From positions 1 through 64,000 of the forward strand of contig JASJPG010000011.1 in assembly GCA_031426815.1 (NCBI GenBank): a stretch of 64,000 nucleotides of DNA, read 5' to 3'. Below are positions 60,534 through 64,000 of this stretch, piece after piece; position 1 is the first letter of the stretch; every line of letters begins with the position of its first letter. Below the pieces are notes generated by a model. That model saw only the letters and a program-made list of their open reading frames with translations. It was not told the origin of the DNA and made no database searches. The translations under genes were made by a program, and so were the position numbers. The DNA comes from PFJX01 sp031426815 (GTDB lineage: Bacteria > Pseudomonadota > Gammaproteobacteria > Burkholderiales > Thiobacillaceae).

Positions 60534-61259
60534 ATGAACCACATCCAGGCGCTCCAGCAATTCGAAGCGTTGATTCAAGCGCCTACGCCCGATGCGTTGC
60601 ATGCGCAGCTGACAGATGTCGTTCAGAACCTTGGTTTCGAACATTACCTGTGCGGTCTGTCCGCCAACCTGAACCTGCCCGACCCCAAGGTGTTCGCCTT
60701 GAATGGTGTCTCGCAGGCATGGTGGGACCACTATCAAACCCGGTCCTGTCTTGCTGTTGATCCGACAGTACGCATGCTGCTGCGGGAACAACGCGTCATT
60801 CCCCTGCCTTGGTGGGATATCCGCTGCATCAATCCGAGCGAGAAGCAGTTCATGGGCGAGGCTGTCGACCACGGTCTCAACTCAGGTGTGTCGTTCTCAC
60901 TGAATGCACGCCATGAGGTGGGCGTATTCAGCCTGATCCTCAAACACCAGCCGCGCCAGCTGCGTCGGCATGTCAGCCATGCTATTCCGCTTGGCAACCT
61001 GCTAGCCGCTTATGTGCAGGAAGCTGCCCGGCGTTTGATGGATAACCAGGGCAATCCCGGCAGCAAACTCACCCGGCGGGAAAAAGAGTGCCTGCTCTGG
61101 GCAGCCTCCGGCAAAACGGCCTGGGAAAGTTCGGTGATCCTCAACATCAGCGAGCGAACCGTCGTCTTCCACCTCACCAATGCCGCCCGCAAACTGGGCG
61201 TCTCCAACCGCAGACAGGCCATCGCCCGCGCCATCGTTGAAGGCTTGATCCGTCCCTGA
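60534..61259 (+). CDS. LuxR-family regulator with autoinducer-binding domain, no luxI nearby
   Basis: 241 residues. The N-terminal domain resembles autoinducer-binding LuxR proteins: FEHYLCGLSANLNLPDPKVF, WWDHYQTRSCLAVDPTVRML (with a WxxxY...DP pocket pattern) and IPLPWWDIRCIN. The C-terminal HTH reads LTRREKECLLWAASGKTAWE, then SSVILNISERTVVFHLTNAA and KLGVSNRRQAIARAI. No acyl-homoserine lactone synthase is in the window, so it is a LuxR solo or answers to a signal made elsewhere. The 127-base gap before it carries the repeat scar and probably the promoter. Confidence 0.87.
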   Translation: MNHIQALQQFEALIQAPTPDALHAQLTDVVQNLGFEHYLCGLSANLNLPDPKVFALNGVSQAWWDHYQTRSCLAVDPTVRMLLREQRVIPLPWWDIRCINPSEKQFMGEAVDHGLNSGVSFSLNARHEVGVFSLILKHQPRQLRRHVSHAIPLGNLLAAYVQEAARRLMDNQGNPGSKLTRREKECLLWAASGKTAWESSVILNISERTVVFHLTNAARKLGVSNRRQAIARAIVEGLIRP

Positions 61260-61394
61260 TCCGCCTCCGCCTGGCTTCCGTCACAAACGGCACGTCAACC
61301 TGTAAGAACGGACAGCTTATCCATCTCCTCCCCCAAGGCCACCATACGGTCGCCTTGCACATTGCAACAGGCAATTTACCTCAGGGGAAATACC

Positions 61395-61661
61395 ATGACT
61401 CATTCGACGACTCTGGCAGCAGCCTTCTCGGCGGTGGCCATTCTGATCACACACGCAGCGCAGGCTGATACGCCCGCGACCCAATGCGCCTTCACGCCTT
61501 ACGTCGGCATCTGCTCACAAGGCTGCGACGAGGATGCCAACATGGCCTCTGGCGTGGATGCCAGAGCACTCATCCTGTCCACACTGCCCGCTGGCAAAAC
61601 CATCCAGAACGAAGCCGGACCAACCGCGCATACGCTGCAACACAACACGCCAAACTCATAG
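61395..61661 (+). CDS. Small exported protein of unknown function
   Basis: 88 residues from the ATG at 61395 (AGGGGA upstream). The signal peptide ends near AAQA. The mature part has three cysteines (TQCAFTPYVGICSQGCDEDA) and no recognised domain. It lies 135 bases downstream of luxR on the same strand, so co-regulation is possible. Coding status is moderate. Confidence 0.5.
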   Translation: MTHSTTLAAAFSAVAILITHAAQADTPATQCAFTPYVGICSQGCDEDANMASGVDARALILSTLPAGKTIQNEAGPTAHTLQHNTPNS

Positions 61662-61714
61662 CACACCAAGCAAGTCGGCCACGGAGCCCATCGCCTAAAC
61701 TGCAAGGAGAAAAC

Positions 61715-62203
61715 ATGGCAATCAACTGTACGAAATGCGAGTCGGAAAATGTCCAGCGGCTATCCATCATCTACTCGGAAGGCACATCGAAGATCAATAC
61801 CAGCAGTACCTCGGTCGGCATGGGATCGAGCATGCGTGGCGGCCTCTCAAGCGGCATGGCACGCACCACCACCAGCGGCACGCAGCAAAGCAACCTGGCC
61901 GTAAAGGCGCGTCCGCCCACCATGCAGAATCCATTCTTCTTTTTCATGGGTGCGCTTGCGTTGGGCATCATCGGCGGCGGCTTCGTTGGCGGCTTTGTCG
62001 GCGCCCAGTTGTTCCCCTCCGACGATAGTTCCATGGGCACCTATGCCTTCTTCGCCGTGCTCGGGACGGCGGGATTCTTCGGTCTCAAGAAAGCAGTGGT
62101 CGCTTATCGCTGGAATAACAACGAATGGCCCAAACTCAAGGAAGCCTGGGAACACAGCTGGATGTGCATGAAGTGCGGCAGCGTCTTCGAACAACGCTTC
62201 TGA
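61715..62203 (+). CDS. Membrane protein with a zinc ribbon split across two membrane helices
   Basis: 162 residues from the ATG at 61715 (AAGGAG upstream). CTKC lies at residues 5-8, a Ser/Thr/Gly-rich segment follows (SSTSVGMGSSMRGGLSSGMA), then two hydrophobic helices (FFFFMGALALGIIGGGFVGG and TYAFFAVLGTAGFFG). CMKCGSVFEQRF closes the protein. The two CxxC pairs look like halves of one zinc ribbon brought together on the cytoplasmic side. Function unknown. Confidence 0.7.
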   Translation: MAINCTKCESENVQRLSIIYSEGTSKINTSSTSVGMGSSMRGGLSSGMARTTTSGTQQSNLAVKARPPTMQNPFFFFMGALALGIIGGGFVGGFVGAQLFPSDDSSMGTYAFFAVLGTAGFFGLKKAVVAYRWNNNEWPKLKEAWEHSWMCMKCGSVFEQRF

Positions 62204-62256
62204 AATGCGCGCCTCACTCTGTTCAGCCCGAGTGAGCACGCGCGCATGAGTGGTAC

Positions 62257-62292
62257 ACGCTGTTTACGTCGACAGACTGCCGTAAACAGCGT
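62257..62292 (+). terminator. Inverted repeat downstream of the zinc-ribbon membrane protein
   Basis: ACGCTGTTTACG (62257-62268) pairs perfectly with CGTAAACAGCGT (62281-62292) with a 12-base loop. No T-run follows. It lies in a 216-base gap with no gene that I can see. Possible terminator or regulatory dyad. Confidence 0.45.
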
Positions 62293-62419
62293 CTCCCGCA
62301 AACTCCGGCCTCGCCGCCGCTGACCGCCCATTCCCCACCCGGATTTCACACACCCCACACAATTTCCCCACAGCCGCTCCCCAGGCTGGCCTCGTCCACA
62401 ACCACACCGAGGCCCTGCC

Positions 62420-62617
62420 ATGTTCCGCCTGCTATTTCTGTTGTTCGCCCTGCTTTCCCTGCCGTCCGCGACGGCTTGCGCAGGGGAATGTCCCGACTGC
62501 ATGGACCTGCAGCATGCCCGGTGGATCGTCGCTTCGACATTCCTCACACTCACCACTTTGTTACTGTCCGATTTTTGTCGCGGTGAGCACACATTCGTCC
62601 GGGGGAAAACCGTATGA
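62420..62617 (+). CDS. Small exported/membrane protein upstream of the M23 peptidase
   Basis: 65 residues with a signal sequence (MFRLLFLLFALLSLPSATAC) followed by AGECPDC and a second hydrophobic stretch (RWIVASTFLTLTTLLLS). GAGG precedes the ATG, and the stop overlaps the next start by ATGA, which supports translation. No family recognised. The Cys pair is the only visible feature. Confidence 0.5.
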   Translation: MFRLLFLLFALLSLPSATACAGECPDCMDLQHARWIVASTFLTLTTLLLSDFCRGEHTFVRGKTV

Positions 62618-63135
62618 AGCTACGCACTCTCGCCAAAATCCTGTTGCCAGCGCTGCTGCTTGCCGCCGCCATCGAGGCCATCCTGCCGGCCGGTACCTTC
62701 ACTCTGCCGGTGCTGGGCGCCAGCCGGCGCGACTGGAACCCGCAAACCTTCTGGTTCTCGCCCTGGAGCAAGTCCGGCGTACACAAAGGCATCGACATCT
62801 TCGCCGCCAAGGGCGAGACGGTGATGGCCGCGCAGGATGGGCTGGTGCTCTGGCGCGGCGAGCTCGCACAGGGCGGCAAGGTGATTCTGGTGCTGACGCC
62901 GCGCGGCTGGCTGCATTACTACGCGCATCTGAAGCAAATGCAGACCAAGCCCGGGGCGTGGGTGGTCGCCGGCGAGCCGATCGGTGAAGTGGGCGACAGC
63001 GGCAATGCCGTCGGCAAACCGGCGCACCTGCATTACAGCGTGCTGACGCTGGTGCCGCGTCCGTGGCAGATGCGCTGGGCGCCGCAGGGCTGGAAGCGTG
63101 CGTTCTATCGCGATCCGGGCAAGTTGTTGCCATGA
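62614..63135 (+). CDS. M23-family metallopeptidase, membrane-anchored
   Basis: 173 residues. The N-terminal anchor (LAKILLPALLLAAAIEAI) precedes an M23/LytM domain with zinc ligands in GVHKGIDIFAAKG (H, D) and HLHYSVL (HxH), plus HYYAHLKQM. This type of peptidoglycan hydrolase is usually periplasmic. The domain is short, with no LysM. It is coupled by ATGA to the preceding small protein. Confidence 0.88.
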   Translation: MKLRTLAKILLPALLLAAAIEAILPAGTFTLPVLGASRRDWNPQTFWFSPWSKSGVHKGIDIFAAKGETVMAAQDGLVLWRGELAQGGKVILVLTPRGWLHYYAHLKQMQTKPGAWVVAGEPIGEVGDSGNAVGKPAHLHYSVLTLVPRPWQMRWAPQGWKRAFYRDPGKLLP

Positions 63136-63274
63136 CGACCAGATGGCATCGAATGTAGCCAGCGGAACAATCATGCGGCCTTGCCATGCCGCGTGGTGCC
63201 TGGCCGGAGGTGGCGATTGCGACTGGTATGGATGTTGCTGTGTATGCAGGCACCCAGGCCCAAACCACCGAAAA

Positions 63275-63823
63275 ATGTTGAACGCAGACCAGGAAATCCA
63301 GCGGGTCAAAGACTGCATCGCGGCGGTCTATGCCCAGCGCGAGCGGTTGAAAACGGAATTGGAGACGGGCGTGCTCGCACCACGCGCCGGTTTCGCGCAA
63401 CTGGAAGCAACCGACCGCGAGCTGTCCGGGCTGGATAGCCGCTTCAAACTGCTCTGGGATGCCGCGCAAGTCGCCACCGCCAAGCCGCCGCATCCCGCGA
63501 CGCGTTGGGCGCGGGAGACGGTATTCGAGCCGGCCCATCTGGATTGTGTGACCGCGATCATGCTCAAAATTCTCGATGCGAAATGCAAGATGGGCGAGCC
63601 CGAAAAGGCCGCGCTAGCCGCCGTCTACGACGTGGTCAAGGCGCATCCCGGCCAGAGTCTGGGCGATGAAGTGCATGCACTCATCGGCGCCGCCCGCCTG
63701 GGAACCGACACTAATCTGTCCGAGCACATCCACGCCTGGCGTGAGCGCGCCGAGGCGCACATTCCGAAGCCGGTGATGAAGGGCTTCAAGCAAATCCTGC
63801 GGGCATCGCTGCCCATGCACTGA
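63275..63823 (+). CDS. Hypothetical protein
   Basis: 182 residues from the ATG at 63275. The frame is open further upstream (to about 63098) but overlaps the peptidase 3' end. The N-terminus is helical and coiled-coil-like (RVKDCIAAVYAQRERLKTEL), and a C-terminal helical segment has EHIHAWRERAEAHIPKPVMK. No family recognised. It precedes the rhodanese gene by 12 bases and may share its operon. Confidence 0.55.
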   Translation: MLNADQEIQRVKDCIAAVYAQRERLKTELETGVLAPRAGFAQLEATDRELSGLDSRFKLLWDAAQVATAKPPHPATRWARETVFEPAHLDCVTAIMLKILDAKCKMGEPEKAALAAVYDVVKAHPGQSLGDEVHALIGAARLGTDTNLSEHIHAWRERAEAHIPKPVMKGFKQILRASLPMH

Positions 63824-63835
63824 AAGGGAACGACC

Positions 63836-64000
63836 ATGGCCTACCACGACCTCGACTGCGCCGAAATCGCGACGCTGCGCGCCGAAAGCGATCTGCTCAT
63901 CTTCGACACGCGCGACCCGGACAGCTACGCGCGCGGCCATCTGGACGGCGCCCAGCTGGTCTCCGACGCGGCGCTCAAACAGCTGATGAAAAGCCGAGAG
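63836..64000 (+). CDS. Rhodanese-like domain protein (5' part only)
   Basis: The first 55 codons, open to the window edge. LLIFDTRDPDSYARGHLDGA is the rhodanese (GlpE-like) core; the catalytic-cysteine loop lies beyond 64000. AAAGGGAA lies before the ATG. Rhodaneses transfer sulfur from thiosulfate to cyanide or protein acceptors. Partial because of the window end. Confidence 0.8.
   Translation, partial: MAYHDLDCAEIATLRAESDLLIFDTRDPDSYARGHLDGAQLVSDAALKQLMKSRE

Noticed and set aside
1..64000. tRNA, rRNA or riboswitch genes
   Set aside because: Reading both strands for CCA-proximal TPsiC-like stretches and conserved riboswitch cores in intergenic gaps gave nothing convincing. A tRNAscan/Infernal run would be decisive.

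Overview
The window reads as a chromosomal segment of a betaproteobacterium, most likely Nitrosomonadales or a neighbouring order. This rests on high GC, a PEP-CTERM protein, a gshA of the proteobacterial non-E. coli type next to gshB, a DksA lacking most zinc cysteines, MsrPQ, MetA-type homoserine acyltransferase, an MSHA pilus locus and a multihaem c/b cytochrome. The genus is inference. No rRNA, tRNA, CRISPR array, intact transposase or integrase was seen.

Layout. 1-940: a 15-bp tandem repeat and a PEP-CTERM exported protein. 941-1482: gene debris including a Fic remnant. 1483-9503: rlmL with a long basic N-terminal tail, a TlpA-type thiol-disulfide protein, DinB, apbE, and a gshA/gshB pair split by an OLD-type ATPase/TOPRIM gene. 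9612-26589 (minus strand): a complete-looking MSHA type IV pilus locus, read mshE-G-A-C-D-O-P-Q-I-(pilN-like)-J-K-L-M-N. Its structural genes precede the I-to-N assembly block, and its MshQ is about 1548 residues with beta-helix repeats and a LamG-like domain. 26653-41576: mostly housekeeping genes (trmL, yggX, ubiE, OmpA with TSP3 repeats, DUF4197, mscL, nadA, hda, a GT-B-like protein, thioredoxin, msrPQ, a soluble Cache protein, dksA, metA, recQ). 41767-44272: a monohaem cytochrome c and a nine-haem cytochrome c fused to a di-haem b-type membrane domain, resembling Geobacter CbcL in plan. 44406-48096: creBCD without creA.

48.3-60.4 kb is the accessory region and the best place for an undescribed system. 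It holds a frameshifted YdjM-family gene, a NodB deacetylase-caspase-TPR fusion, a low-GC secreted protein, a low-GC SMC/Rad50-like ATPase with a CxxC hook and a possible C-terminal RNase domain, a small membrane protein, a NERD-nuclease/UvrD-helicase fusion, and an S41 protease-PDZ-caspase fusion. The last gene lies between two diverged copies of the helicase gene's 3' end. Two caspase-like proteases, each fused to a different exported-type enzyme, beside two nucleic-acid-acting ATPases is unusual. That they work together is a hypothesis.

60.5-64.0 kb holds a LuxR-type regulator with no luxI, small exported or membrane proteins, an M23 peptidase, an unknown protein, and the start of a rhodanese gene cut by the window edge. 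Palindromic repeats are scattered through the segment, and one supplies the start codon of mshD.
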